Below are positions 15,861 through 23,605 of a stretch of DNA of 64,000 nucleotides, piece by piece. Source of the DNA: Streptomyces angustmyceticus (lineage in GTDB: Bacteria > Actinomycetota > Actinomycetes > Streptomycetales > Streptomycetaceae); the NCBI RefSeq assembly GCF_019933235.1, contig NZ_CP082945.1, positions 5,431,501 to 5,495,500 on the forward strand. The letters run 5' to 3'. The translations under genes were made by a program, and so were the position numbers. The notes under the pieces are model-generated. The model was not told the origin of the DNA, ran no database searches, and worked only from the letters and a program-made list of their open reading frames with translations. Position 1 is the stretch's first letter, and the number at the start of each line of letters is the position of its first letter.

Positions 15861-16985
15861 ATGACCGGGCCTGGTGACCCTCCCGAAGGGACGCCCAACG
15901 GCGCCCCGGGAGGCGGTGAGGACGAGTACCGATCCGTCGTCTTCGACGAATCGTTCGTCCGGGCTGCGCGACTGCAGGAGTTCTCCGCCGACGAGCGGCT
16001 GGGCGAGCACCACTCGCCGGCCGTGCGGACCCGGCACGCGTGGATGCGGCTGGGTGGCTCCCGGCAGGCCGTCCTGCTGGTGCTGCTGATCGTGCTCGCC
16101 TTCGGCACCGCCGTCTACATGGGCATCCGCCACCCCTACAAGACCCCGGAGACCGTCCGGGCGCAGCCGCTGCGGTCCGCGGTGGTGCCGCTCGCGCCGG
16201 CCGGGGCGGTACCGGGCGCGACGCCCGCCGACCTCTTCGCCCACAGCCCCGCGGCCAACTACCGGATCGGCGCCGCGGGCATCAATCTGCCCGCCGTCGT
16301 CCGCACCGAGCACTTCTCCGACGGCCAGATCGTCTCCGCCCTGACCATCGCGAAGGACTACCTCGTACGGTCCTCGCTGGACCCGGGCACCCTCACCGGC
16401 CGGTCCGTACGGCCCGTACGGCTGCTGCTCGACACCGGCCAACTCGACCAGTTCGACCGCAGCCTGGCGCGCCCCGACGACAACGGCCGCGACGCGGCCA
16501 CCGGCTGGCTGGTCCGCTTCGACCCGCAGCAGACCCGGCTCGCCGACCGGAGCGTACGGGTCAACGGCACGCTCGCCGCTTCGGAGTTGAGCCCGGACGC
16601 GCTCGACGTCACCGCCGACTACACCTTCGTCTACGCCGTCCGGCCCGCCCCCGGCGCGCCGCACACCGGCCCGGGCCAGGGCGTCGGCAAGCCCACCCCG
16701 GGCGCCGCCTCGCTGGTCACCGTGCGGCGCGAGGTGCACTTCCGGCTGAGCCGGGAGAACCTCAACGACCACCGCCTGGAGGTCGTGCAGAGCAGCCTGC
16801 AGGCCGGGCCGCTGGCCTGCTCGTCGCGGCCCGCCGACGCGCTGCGCCCGCTGTTCGCGGGACAGCACGCCGGCCAGGACCGCCCCACGGGCACCGACCC
16901 CTACGCCAGGGACCGCGCCAACCCCTCGCTCTGCGGTGAGCTGGCGTCCTCCGCCCAGCCGAAGCCGAGCCACCCCCTGCGTTAG
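15861..16985 (+). CDS. Membrane protein with SVVFDESFVR motif and extracytoplasmic domain
   Basis: The 374-residue product begins with a short cytoplasmic part holding YRSVVFDESFVRAARLQEFS (residues 23-42), nearly the motif of the preceding gene. One transmembrane segment follows at about residues 70-90 (AVLLVLLIVLAFGTAVYMGI). The remaining 280 residues should lie outside: SAANYRIG-like sequence, then EHFSDGQIVSALTIAKDYLVRSSLDP and strands such as VTADYTFVYAVRP and TVRREVHFRL. Two Cys near the end (LACSSRP, SLCGEL) could form a disulfide. Unknown function; the context with an LCP protein and a wall-polymer enzyme hints at the cell envelope. Confidence 0.75.
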   Translation: MTGPGDPPEGTPNGAPGGGEDEYRSVVFDESFVRAARLQEFSADERLGEHHSPAVRTRHAWMRLGGSRQAVLLVLLIVLAFGTAVYMGIRHPYKTPETVRAQPLRSAVVPLAPAGAVPGATPADLFAHSPAANYRIGAAGINLPAVVRTEHFSDGQIVSALTIAKDYLVRSSLDPGTLTGRSVRPVRLLLDTGQLDQFDRSLARPDDNGRDAATGWLVRFDPQQTRLADRSVRVNGTLAASELSPDALDVTADYTFVYAVRPAPGAPHTGPGQGVGKPTPGAASLVTVRREVHFRLSRENLNDHRLEVVQSSLQAGPLACSSRPADALRPLFAGQHAGQDRPTGTDPYARDRANPSLCGELASSAQPKPSHPLR

Positions 16986-17003
16986 TCGGGAGCCCTCCGG
17001 ACG

Positions 17004-18092
17004 TCAGGAGCCCTCCGGACGGCCGGCTCCGCCCGTGCCGTTGCCGCCGCCGTCGGGGCGTCCGCCGGGGCGGAAGACCGTGTCGCGCAGCTTGCCGCCC
17101 AGGTCGCCCGCGCCGCCCGCGATGTCGCGCACCAGGCCCATCAGCGGGTCCTTGCTGTTGCGCACCGAGTCGGCGTAGTGGGCGGCGGAGTCCCGGAACG
17201 AGTCGGAGACCGAGGTGTCCTTGTCGTCGTCCCGGCGCGGGTAGTGGCCGTCCATGATCCGCTGGTAGTCGCGGCTGGCCGCCCACTTCTTCAGCTCGGC
17301 CGCCCGCACGGTCGTGAACGGGTGGCTGCGCGGCAGCAGGTTGAGGATCTTCAGCACGGAGTCGCGCAGGTCGCCGCCCGCCTCGTACTCGTCGGCCTGC
17401 TTCAGGAAGGCGTCGACGTTCATCTCGTGCAGGTGGTTGCCGCCGGCCAGCTTCATCAGCCCGCGCATCGACGCCTGCAGGTCCTGCCCGACGAGCAGCC
17501 CGGCACGGTCCGCCGACAGCTCCGACTTGCGGAACCACTCGCGCAGCGCCGTCACGATCGCCATGATCGCGACGTTGCCCAGCGGGATCCAGGCGACCTT
17601 CATCGCCAGGTTCGTCAGGAACAGCAGGATGGTGCGGTAGACGGCGTGCCCGGACAGCGCGTGGCCGACCTCGTGGCCGATGACCGCCCGCATCTCCTCC
17701 TCGTCGAGCAGCTCGACCAGGCCGGTCGTCACCACGATGATCGGCTCGTCCAGCCCGATGCACATGGCGTTGGGCTGCGGGTCCTGGTTGACGTACATCG
17801 GCGGGACCTTCTCCAGGTCCAGGATGTAGCAGGCGTCGCGCAGCATGTCGTGGAGGTGCGCGAACTGCTGCTCGCCCACCCGCACCGAGTCCGACAGGAA
17901 CAGCAGCCGCAGGCTGCGCTCCGGCAACAGGCCGCTGAGCGTCTTGAAGACGGTGTCGAACCCGCTCAGCTTGCGCAGTGCCACCAGCGCCGAGCGGTCC
18001 GCCGGGTGTTCGTACGACCGCGACGAGATGCCGGGGAACCGCCGCCGGTCCCGGCTCGGTACGTTCGCGCTGCCGCCTGGGCTCTCCGTCAT
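17004..18092 (-). CDS. M48 family zinc metalloprotease, membrane-associated
   Basis: The 362-residue product carries the M48 zinc site HEVGH at about residues 139-143 (AVIGHEVGHALSGH) and the downstream glutamate ligand in KSELSADRAGLL near residue 200. A hydrophobic stretch after the active site (TILLFLTNLAMKVAWIPLGNVAIMAIVTAL) should place it on or in the membrane, as in HtpX-like proteases that degrade misfolded membrane proteins. The C-terminal 60 residues are Gly/Arg/Pro-rich and disordered. It lacks the N-terminal transmembrane pair of HtpX. The ATG at 18092 has GGGGGAGG upstream and a TAGTCT -10-like box on the minus strand near 18130. It converges with the preceding membrane-protein gene, 18 bases away. 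Confidence 0.88.
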   Translation of the reverse strand: MTESPGGSANVPSRDRRRFPGISSRSYEHPADRSALVALRKLSGFDTVFKTLSGLLPERSLRLLFLSDSVRVGEQQFAHLHDMLRDACYILDLEKVPPMYVNQDPQPNAMCIGLDEPIIVVTTGLVELLDEEEMRAVIGHEVGHALSGHAVYRTILLFLTNLAMKVAWIPLGNVAIMAIVTALREWFRKSELSADRAGLLVGQDLQASMRGLMKLAGGNHLHEMNVDAFLKQADEYEAGGDLRDSVLKILNLLPRSHPFTTVRAAELKKWAASRDYQRIMDGHYPRRDDDKDTSVSDSFRDSAAHYADSVRNSKDPLMGLVRDIAGGAGDLGGKLRDTVFRPGGRPDGGGNGTGGAGRPEGS

Positions 18093-18245
18093 TGGGGCCT
18101 CCCCCTGTTCGACTGCGTGTGATTCAGACTAGAGGACGCCGCTGACAGAGGATTGGATGCTCGGGCGTACGCTGGCGATCGCACCGATGACCGCACAGAC
18201 CCGCCCAGATCACCGCGCGGGCCGTACCCGAGGGAGCGCACCGTC

Positions 18246-18395
18246 ATGCCGTATCCGAGCGTGCTGCTCGCCGCAGCCCAGGAGACCGCCAGGGACGGCG
18301 GACCCGGATGGATCCTGCGCACCGTGATCATCGCCGGCTTCGTGGGCGCCGGCCTGCTCGCCTGGTTCCTGCTGCGCGGCTACGGCCAGGACTGA
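18246..18395 (+). CDS. Tiny single-pass membrane protein, 49 residues
   Basis: The product is MPYPSVLLAAAQE followed by a short polar part and one transmembrane segment WILRTVIIAGFVGAGLLAWF, ending LLRGYGQD. Start ATG 18246 has GAGGGAG at suitable distance; longer upstream frames lack a binding site. No family is recognised. It is followed by another tiny membrane gene and then nadD. The high density of small membrane proteins next to envelope genes suggests an accessory role, but this is only context. Confidence 0.65.
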   Translation: MPYPSVLLAAAQETARDGGPGWILRTVIIAGFVGAGLLAWFLLRGYGQD

Positions 18396-18512
18396 GGCCG
18401 CGGGGCCTCTCCCGGGGCCCGGGGACGGAGTCGGCGTGAGCCCGGGGTGAGGCGGCGCTTACGATGTGGTGGAAGTCTCTGCCCGCCCCAGCCCGGATTG
18501 GTCCTGCTGACG

Positions 18513-18674
18513 ATGAGCCTGCACACCACCGCACAGTCCCTGGTTTCCCTCGCCGCCGAGCCCGGACACGAGGGCGGTCACGCCAGCCTGAGCCCCTTCG
18601 TGACCGGCGGCGGCGCCCTGATTGTCCTGCTCCTCCTGCTCTGGATCACCACCCGTTTCAACCGGGACCGCTGA
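18513..18674 (+). CDS. Tiny single-pass membrane protein, 53 residues
   Basis: The product MSLHTTAQSLVSLAAEPGHE continues into a His/Gly/Ser segment and a very hydrophobic segment GGGALIVLLLLLWITTRF, with a basic end NRDR. Start ATG 18513 is preferred to the upstream in-frame alternatives, which add a basic, non-conserved-looking stretch. A TACGAT box near 18460 could be its promoter. Function unknown. It is similar in plan to the preceding gene, but I see no sequence similarity between them. Confidence 0.6.
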   Translation: MSLHTTAQSLVSLAAEPGHEGGHASLSPFVTGGGALIVLLLLLWITTRFNRDR

Positions 18675-18725
18675 GCCCGGCACCCGGACCCCGGCATCGC
18701 GCGGCGCCCAGTAGGGTCTGCACGC

Positions 18726-19337
18726 ATGGGAGAGCACACAGGGCCCGTGAAGCGGCGACTCGGAGTGATGGGCGGGACGTTCGACCCGATCCACCACGGA
18801 CACCTGGTCGCCGCCAGCGAGGTGGCCAGCCAGTTCCACCTCGACGAGGTCGTCTTCGTGCCGACCGGACAGCCGTGGCAGAAGAGCCACAAGCTGGTGT
18901 CCCCGGCCGAGGACCGGTATCTGATGACGGTCATCGCGACCGCGTCGAACCCGCAGTTCTCCGTCAGCCGGATCGACATCGACCGCGGCGGCAAGACGTA
19001 CACGATAGACACGCTGCGTGACCTTCGTGCGGAGCACCGTGACGCGGATCTGTTCTTCATCACCGGCGCCGACGCGCTCAGCCAGATCCTGACCTGGCAC
19101 GACGCCGCGGAGCTGGTCTCGCTCGCCCACTTCATCGGGGTGACCCGGCCCGGCCACGTCCTCGCGGACCCCGGGCTGCCCGCGGGGGCGGTGTCCCTGG
19201 TCGAGGTGCCGGCGCTGGCCATCTCCTCGACCGACTGCCGGGCGCGCGTCGCCCAGGGGGATCCGGTCTGGTACCTGGTGCCGGACGGTGTGGTGCGCTA
19301 CATCGACAAAAAACAGCTGTACCGCAACGACCGCTGA
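18726..19337 (+). CDS. nadD: Nicotinate-nucleotide adenylyltransferase
   Basis: NadD adenylates nicotinate mononucleotide with ATP to give deamido-NAD. The 203-residue product shows the nucleotidyltransferase motif GGTFDPIHHGHLVAA (residues 16-30), VPTGQPWQK for substrate binding, FFITGADALSQI, and the C-terminal ISSTDCRARV (the ISSTxIR motif). The ATG at 18726 has no binding site; TAGGGT at 18712-18717 with eight bases in between suggests a leaderless or nearly leaderless mRNA. The LCP gene and rsfS follow, the same neighbourhood as in other streptomycetes. Confidence 0.95.
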   Translation: MGEHTGPVKRRLGVMGGTFDPIHHGHLVAASEVASQFHLDEVVFVPTGQPWQKSHKLVSPAEDRYLMTVIATASNPQFSVSRIDIDRGGKTYTIDTLRDLRAEHRDADLFFITGADALSQILTWHDAAELVSLAHFIGVTRPGHVLADPGLPAGAVSLVEVPALAISSTDCRARVAQGDPVWYLVPDGVVRYIDKKQLYRNDR

Positions 19338-19361
19338 CGGGGCTGACGGAAAGGGGCACCG

Positions 19362-21197
19362 GTGAGCGACCGACACGATCCGTACGGGCCGCAGGACCCG
19401 TATGCCCACGACCCCTATGCCCAGGAGCGGCAGGGGCAGGCCGGCTACACCTACGACGCCTACGGGCAGCCGGTGTACGGCGACGCCGCACAGCCGTCGT
19501 ACGAGCAGCACTACGACGCCTACGGGCAGCAGACCGCCCCGTCCGGCTACGAGGGCTACGACCCCTACGGCGGCCAACAGGGCGGCGGCCAGGCGCCGCA
19601 GGGGCAGCACGGGCACGGGACGTACCCGGGGCAGCCGGAGTACGGCTACGACGCCTACGGCCGCCCCCAGGTGCAGGACCGCCACGGCTACCCCCAGCAG
19701 TACGACCCCTACGCCCGGCCCGAGCCGCAGCAGGCACCCCAGCAGCAGCCGCACCAGCAGGAGTGGATCCCGCAGCAGGCCCAGCAGTCCCCCTACGAGC
19801 AGACCTCCTACGCGGACCAGCCCCGCTACGACGAGCCCGCCCCGCAGGGCGACGCGCGGCCCCGGCCGACGGGCCGGCGCCGCGCCCCGGCCGAGGAGAG
19901 CGCGGAGCAGGAACCGGGCGGCCCGCCCGGTTCCCCCGGCGAGGGCGAGGAGTACCGCACCGATCAGTTCTCCTTCATCGAGGAGCCGGACGAGGACTCC
20001 GAAGACGTCATCGACTGGCTGAAGTTCACCGAGAGCCGCACCGAGCGGCGCGAGGAGGCCAAGCGGCGCGGCCGCAGCCGGATCGTCGCGCTGTCCGTCG
20101 TGCTGGCCCTGCTGGTCGCCGGCGGCGCGGGCTACCTGTGGTGGGCGGGTAAGCTGCCCGGCCTGGCCGGTCCCGCCGCGGGCCCGGCGGCCGCCGCCGG
20201 ACAGAAGCGCGACGTCCTCGTGGTCCACCTCCGGGACACCAGGACGGGCAGCAGCTCCACGGCGCTGCTGGTGGACAACGAGACCACCCACAAGGGCACC
20301 ACCGTCCTGCTGCCCAACAGCCTCGTCGTCCCCAAGGACGACGGCAGCAGCACCACCCTCGGCAAGTCCGTCAAGGACGACGGCACCGAGCCGACCCGCG
20401 ACTCCCTCAACAGCCTCCTGGGCGCCGACCTCAAGGCCAGCTGGCGGCTGGACACCCCCTACCTGGAGAACCTCGTCGAGACGGTGGGCGGGATCACGCT
20501 CGACACCGACGCCACCGTGCCCGGCGCCAAGAAGGGCGCCTCCCCGGTCGTCAAGCAGGGCCGGGCCCAGGACCTGGGCGGCCAGGCCGCCGTCGCCTAC
20601 GCCACCTACCAGGCGCCGGGCGAGCCCCAGACCCGGCAGCTCCAGCGGTTCGGCCAGGTCATGCAGGCGACCCTGAAGAAGGTCTCCAGCGACGCCGACG
20701 GCGCCACCGCCACCGTGAAGTCGCTGCTGCAGGTGCTCGACCCGCCGCTCACCGAGGGCCAGCTGGGCAGCTCGCTGGCGCAGCGGGCGGAGCTGGCGAA
20801 GACCGGCGCCTACCGCACGGCCCTGCTGCCCGTACAGGCCAACGGCACGCTCAGCCAGGCCACGGCGGCCGGTGTGGTCAAGGACGTGCTCGGCGGCACG
20901 GTCAAGAAGACCGCCCCCGACGCGACCGCCCGGGTCGCCGTCCGCAACGCCACCGGCACCAAGGGCGCCACGAACAAGGCGCAGGTGGCGCTGCTCAACG
21001 GCGGCTACAGCTTCGTCGACGCGGGCATCACCGGCGCGGCCGCCACCTCCCGGATCACCTACGAGGACGCCGCGCAGAAGGCCAGGGCCGCCGAGGTCGC
21101 CAAGACCCTGGGCCTGCCCGGGGGCGTGGTCAGGCAGGGCAAGAGCGCCTCGAACGCCGACATCACCGTGGTCCTGGGACAGGACTTCAAGGGCTGA
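19362..21197 (+). CDS. LCP (LytR-CpsA-Psr) family protein with LytR_C domain
   Basis: LCP proteins attach undecaprenyl-linked glycopolymers to peptidoglycan outside the membrane. In 611 residues, the first 230 form a cytoplasmic Tyr/Gln/Gly/Pro-rich arm (repeats such as YDAYGQP and YDPYGG) and then acidic residues. One transmembrane segment lies at about 241-263. The LCP-like domain is at about 280-460 and a LytR_C domain at about 515-608 (ARVAVRNATGTKGATNKAQ). The LCP core looks degenerate: PNSL replaces the PRDT motif and YATYQ replaces YVRxR, so two usual catalytic arginines are missing. From memory the S. coelicolor orthologue beside nadD is PdtA, implicated in spore-wall polymer transfer; unverified. 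GTG 19362 has GAAAGGGG upstream. Confidence 0.85.
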   Translation: MSDRHDPYGPQDPYAHDPYAQERQGQAGYTYDAYGQPVYGDAAQPSYEQHYDAYGQQTAPSGYEGYDPYGGQQGGGQAPQGQHGHGTYPGQPEYGYDAYGRPQVQDRHGYPQQYDPYARPEPQQAPQQQPHQQEWIPQQAQQSPYEQTSYADQPRYDEPAPQGDARPRPTGRRRAPAEESAEQEPGGPPGSPGEGEEYRTDQFSFIEEPDEDSEDVIDWLKFTESRTERREEAKRRGRSRIVALSVVLALLVAGGAGYLWWAGKLPGLAGPAAGPAAAAGQKRDVLVVHLRDTRTGSSSTALLVDNETTHKGTTVLLPNSLVVPKDDGSSTTLGKSVKDDGTEPTRDSLNSLLGADLKASWRLDTPYLENLVETVGGITLDTDATVPGAKKGASPVVKQGRAQDLGGQAAVAYATYQAPGEPQTRQLQRFGQVMQATLKKVSSDADGATATVKSLLQVLDPPLTEGQLGSSLAQRAELAKTGAYRTALLPVQANGTLSQATAAGVVKDVLGGTVKKTAPDATARVAVRNATGTKGATNKAQVALLNGGYSFVDAGITGAAATSRITYEDAAQKARAAEVAKTLGLPGGVVRQGKSASNADITVVLGQDFKG

Positions 21198-21205
21198 CGG
21201 GCGGC

Positions 21206-21246
21206 GCGCCCGGCCCGGTCGGTCCCCACCGGCCGGGGCCGGGCGC
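21206..21246 (+). terminator. Hairpin after the LCP gene
   Basis: A stem of about 18 pairs with one bulge and one G-T pair (21206-21223 with 21228-21246) follows the stop codon by eight bases. It probably ends LCP transcripts and separates them from rsfS. Confidence 0.7.
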
Positions 21247-21458
21247 CCGCTCGCCCCGGCGCTGACCAGCCCGGACACCGCAACCGACCGGCCGGTTCGA
21301 AAACCCAGTCGGGAGTGTCGGTGGTCCGTGAGACCCTTGAGGGGTACTTGACCGCCGATCCGGTCGCCCATGGGGACTGCGGCCCGCGCCGCGGCTCAGC
21401 AGTGAGCCAGCCGCCCCTGCCCGGCCGGAGAGGCTGCCCTCGACCCGGAAAGCCGCTT

Positions 21459-21893
21459 GTGACCGCCACGGACCGTTCCCTCGAGCTCATCAACGCCGCC
21501 GCGCAGGCCGCGGCCGACAAGCTCGCGCACGACATCATCGCGTACGACGTCAGCGACGTCCTCTCGATCACCGACGCCTTCCTGCTGGCCTCGGCGCCCA
21601 GCGACCGCCAGGTCAAGTCGATCGTCGACGAGATCGAGGAACGCCTCAACAAGGACCTCGGCGCCAAGCCGGTCCGCCGCGAGGGCGACCGCGAGGCCCG
21701 CTGGGTCCTGCTGGACTACGTCGACATCGTGGTGCACGTCCAGCACAGCGAGGAGCGGGTCTTCTACGCCCTCGAGCGCCTGTGGAAGGACTGCCCCGAG
21801 ATCGATCTCCCCGAGGAGGCCAAGGCCACCCGCGGCAAGGCCGCCGAGCACGCCGAGGCCACGGCGGGCGAGCAGGACGGAGAGCTGCGCTGA
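21459..21893 (+). CDS. rsfS: Ribosomal silencing factor RsfS
   Basis: RsfS binds L14 on the large subunit and blocks subunit joining under nutrient limitation. The 144-residue product shows the family core: AAQAAADKLAHDIIAYDVSDVLSITDAFLL, then SDRQVKSIVDEIEERL, ARWVLLDYVDIVVHVQ and FYALERLWKD. Start GTG 21459 (TATDRSLELINAAA) matches the usual N-terminus; the open frame extends further upstream but with unrelated sequence. The C-terminal 25 residues are Ala/Glu-rich. The stop overlaps the start of the next gene. Confidence 0.93.
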   Translation: MTATDRSLELINAAAQAAADKLAHDIIAYDVSDVLSITDAFLLASAPSDRQVKSIVDEIEERLNKDLGAKPVRREGDREARWVLLDYVDIVVHVQHSEERVFYALERLWKDCPEIDLPEEAKATRGKAAEHAEATAGEQDGELR

Positions 21894-22543
21894 ACGGCAC
21901 CACGGGCGGCCGGGGCCGCCGCATCGTCCTCTGGCGCCACGGCCAGACGGCGTGGAACCTGGAGCGCCGCTTCCAGGGGTCGACGGACATCGAGCTGACC
22001 GAGGAGGGCCGCGGCCAGGCGCGCCGCGCCGCCCGCCTCCTCGCCGCCCTGCGGCCGGACGTCATCATCGCCTCCGACCTCCAGCGGGCCGCGACCACCG
22101 CGAGCGAGCTGGCCGCGCTCACCCGCCTAGAGGTCACGCACGACGCGGCCCTGCGGGAGACCTACGCGGGCTCCTGGCAGGGCCTGACGCACGACGAGAT
22201 CCTCGCGCGCCACGGCGAGCAGTACACCGCCTGGAAGCGCGGTGAGCCGGTGCGGCGCGGTGGCGGCGAACTGGAGACCGAGGTCGCCGACCGGGCCGCG
22301 CCCGTCGTCCTGGCCCACGCCGACAAGCTGCCCGACGACGGCACCCTGGTCGTCGTCAGCCACGGCGGCACCATCCGCACCACCATCGGGCGGCTGCTCG
22401 GCCTGGAGGCCCACCACTGGGAGGGCCTGGGCGGCCTGTCGAACTGCTGCTGGTCCGTGCTGGGCGAGGGCGCGCGGGGCTGGCGCCTGCTGGAGCACAA
22501 CGCCGGCACCCTCCCGGAGCCGGTGCTCGGCGACGACGACTGA
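21890..22543 (+). CDS. Histidine phosphatase (phosphoglycerate mutase-like)
   Basis: The catalytic motif LWRHGQTAWNLERRFQGS opens the protein at about residue 15, with a second His in VVVSHGGTIRTT near residue 160 and the acid/base Glu in LRETYAGSWQG near 86, so this is an active branch-1 histidine phosphatase. The substrate is unknown; homologues range from phosphoglycerate mutase to broad phosphatases. The only start compatible with the domain is CTG 21890, overlapping the rsfS stop in CTGA, with GGAGAG ten bases upstream; ATG, GTG or TTG starts do not occur between the overlap and the catalytic motif. Translational coupling to rsfS is likely. 217 residues. Confidence 0.88.
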   Translation: MNGTTGGRGRRIVLWRHGQTAWNLERRFQGSTDIELTEEGRGQARRAARLLAALRPDVIIASDLQRAATTASELAALTRLEVTHDAALRETYAGSWQGLTHDEILARHGEQYTAWKRGEPVRRGGGELETEVADRAAPVVLAHADKLPDDGTLVVVSHGGTIRTTIGRLLGLEAHHWEGLGGLSNCCWSVLGEGARGWRLLEHNAGTLPEPVLGDDD

Positions 22544-22573
22544 CCCCGTCGGAGGCGTCCGGCCGACCCGGAT

Positions 22574-22603
22574 TTCACATCTGGGCAGGTCGCAGGCTAA
22601 AGT
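22574..22603 (+). promoter_or_regulatory. Promoter of the first tRNA-Ala gene
   Basis: TTCACA (22574-22579) and TAAAGT (22598-22603) are 18 bases apart, upstream of the tRNA by about 50 bases. Confidence 0.5.
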
Positions 22604-22656
22604 TCTTCTTGTTCGCGGCGCCGCCGGGGGAAACCCGGAGGAGCGGAACAAGACCC

Positions 22657-22729
22657 GGGGCTATAGCTCAGTTGGTAGAGCGCCTGCATGGCATGCAGGA
22701 GGTCAGGAGTTCAATTCTCCTTAGCTCCA
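22657..22729 (+). tRNA. tRNA-Ala, anticodon GGC
   Basis: A full cloverleaf of 73 bases: acceptor GGGGCTA with TAGCTCC, D arm GCTC/GAGC, anticodon stem CCTGC/GCAGG around loop ATGGCAT (anticodon GGC), variable AGGTC, T arm AGGAG-TTCAATT-CTCCT and discriminator A. The 3' CCA is not encoded. It is identical to the copy at 25104. Confidence 0.97.
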
Positions 22730-22737
22730 CAACCCGG

Positions 22738-22771
22738 AAGATCCCGCCTCCAGACGGAGGCGGGATCTTTT
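22738..22771 (+). terminator. Intrinsic terminator after tRNA-Ala
   Basis: A perfect 14-base-pair stem (22738-22751 with 22756-22769), loop AGAC, with a run of T at its end. This is a classical factor-independent terminator. Confidence 0.93.
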
Positions 22772-22999
22772 GCGTGTACGCGCTCGCCGTCTTCGCGGGG
22801 GAGCGGTGCCGGCGCGGAGTCCGTGTACGGGCGGGGCGCCGTGTGCCCCCGGTCCGCGCGGGGCCGCCCCGCGCCGCCGTCGGGCAAGTCCCGTTGGCAC
22901 GCGCATGGGAGGCTTGCCGGGATGGCGAGAAGGCGGGCCTGACCCGGCCCGTGGTCCGTGGCAGAATCGGACGGCGCCGGCAGGGGAGGAGACAACGCG

Positions 23000-23248
23000 A
23001 TGCCCACGAGCATCCTCGAGGAGGTCGACGACCTGCTCGAAGTGGCCGAGGCGCAGGGCGATGACCGGCTTTCGGCGCGTGCGCTCCGCTTCACCTGCCC
23101 CGTTGATGCTCCCCTCCCCGCGGCCGCCGGCGACGACGGCGCTGCGCCGCAGTGCCCGCCCTGCGGCTCCTCCCCTGTGGCACAGATGCCGGGGGACCAC
23201 GGGGGCATCTCCTTCGTTTGTCCGGCCTGCGGCCACAGTTGGAGCTGA
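23000..23248 (+). CDS. Small zinc-ribbon protein, 82 residues
   Basis: The protein begins MPTSILEEVDDLLEVAEAQG and ends in a two-knuckle zinc ribbon: CPPCGSSP and, 20 residues on, FVCPACGHSWS. An additional FTCPVD precedes them. Such ribbons bind zinc and often nucleic acid or a partner protein. ATG 23000 is chosen because GGAGGAG stands nine bases upstream; the longer frame from 22958 has none. It is followed after four bases by a second small zinc-binding protein, so the two are likely co-translated. I know no function. Confidence 0.75.
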   Translation: MPTSILEEVDDLLEVAEAQGDDRLSARALRFTCPVDAPLPAAAGDDGAAPQCPPCGSSPVAQMPGDHGGISFVCPACGHSWS

Positions 23249-23251
23249 TGG

Positions 23252-23485
23252 ATGGGCGCCCACAGCAGGAAATGCGACTGGTGCGGCAGCGGTACGCCGA
23301 TCGTCCGCGACATGGAACCGGTCAACACCGACTACCAGTACTGGTGCGAGGAATGCGCCCGCGCCCTCGTCATAAAGGGCGACCCCATCGAGACCTACCG
23401 GGAGCTCGACGGGGAGCCGATCTACGGACGGCTGCTGGACGAACACTGCACGCTGAAGCGGTTCTACTCGTTCGCCTCGGCCTGA
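23252..23485 (+). CDS. Small Cys-rich protein, 77 residues
   Basis: Two Cys pairs, KCDWCGSG near the start and YWCEECARAL about 20 residues later, look like a single treble-clef or zinc-ribbon site. The rest (PIETYRELDGEPIYGRLLDEH) is not recognised. The start ATG 23252 overlaps no other gene and uses GGAG at 23241 within the end of the preceding gene. Function unknown. The tight spacing with the other zinc-ribbon gene suggests a common role. Confidence 0.75.
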   Translation: MGAHSRKCDWCGSGTPIVRDMEPVNTDYQYWCEECARALVIKGDPIETYRELDGEPIYGRLLDEHCTLKRFYSFASA

Positions 23486-23605
23486 GCGGGGCCCTCCCCG
23501 GCGAAGACGGGGCCGGCCGGCGCGTGGCGGAACTGCCGGAGGCGCGGGCGGCGTTGGGCCGGGGGCGCGAGGGCCGCCGGGTCGTCCCGCGGCGCGGGCG
23601 GCCGT

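Noticed and set aside
18459..21371. 970-codon open frame antisense to nadD and the LCP gene
   Set aside because: Shadow of two recognised genes; no start signals and no domain.
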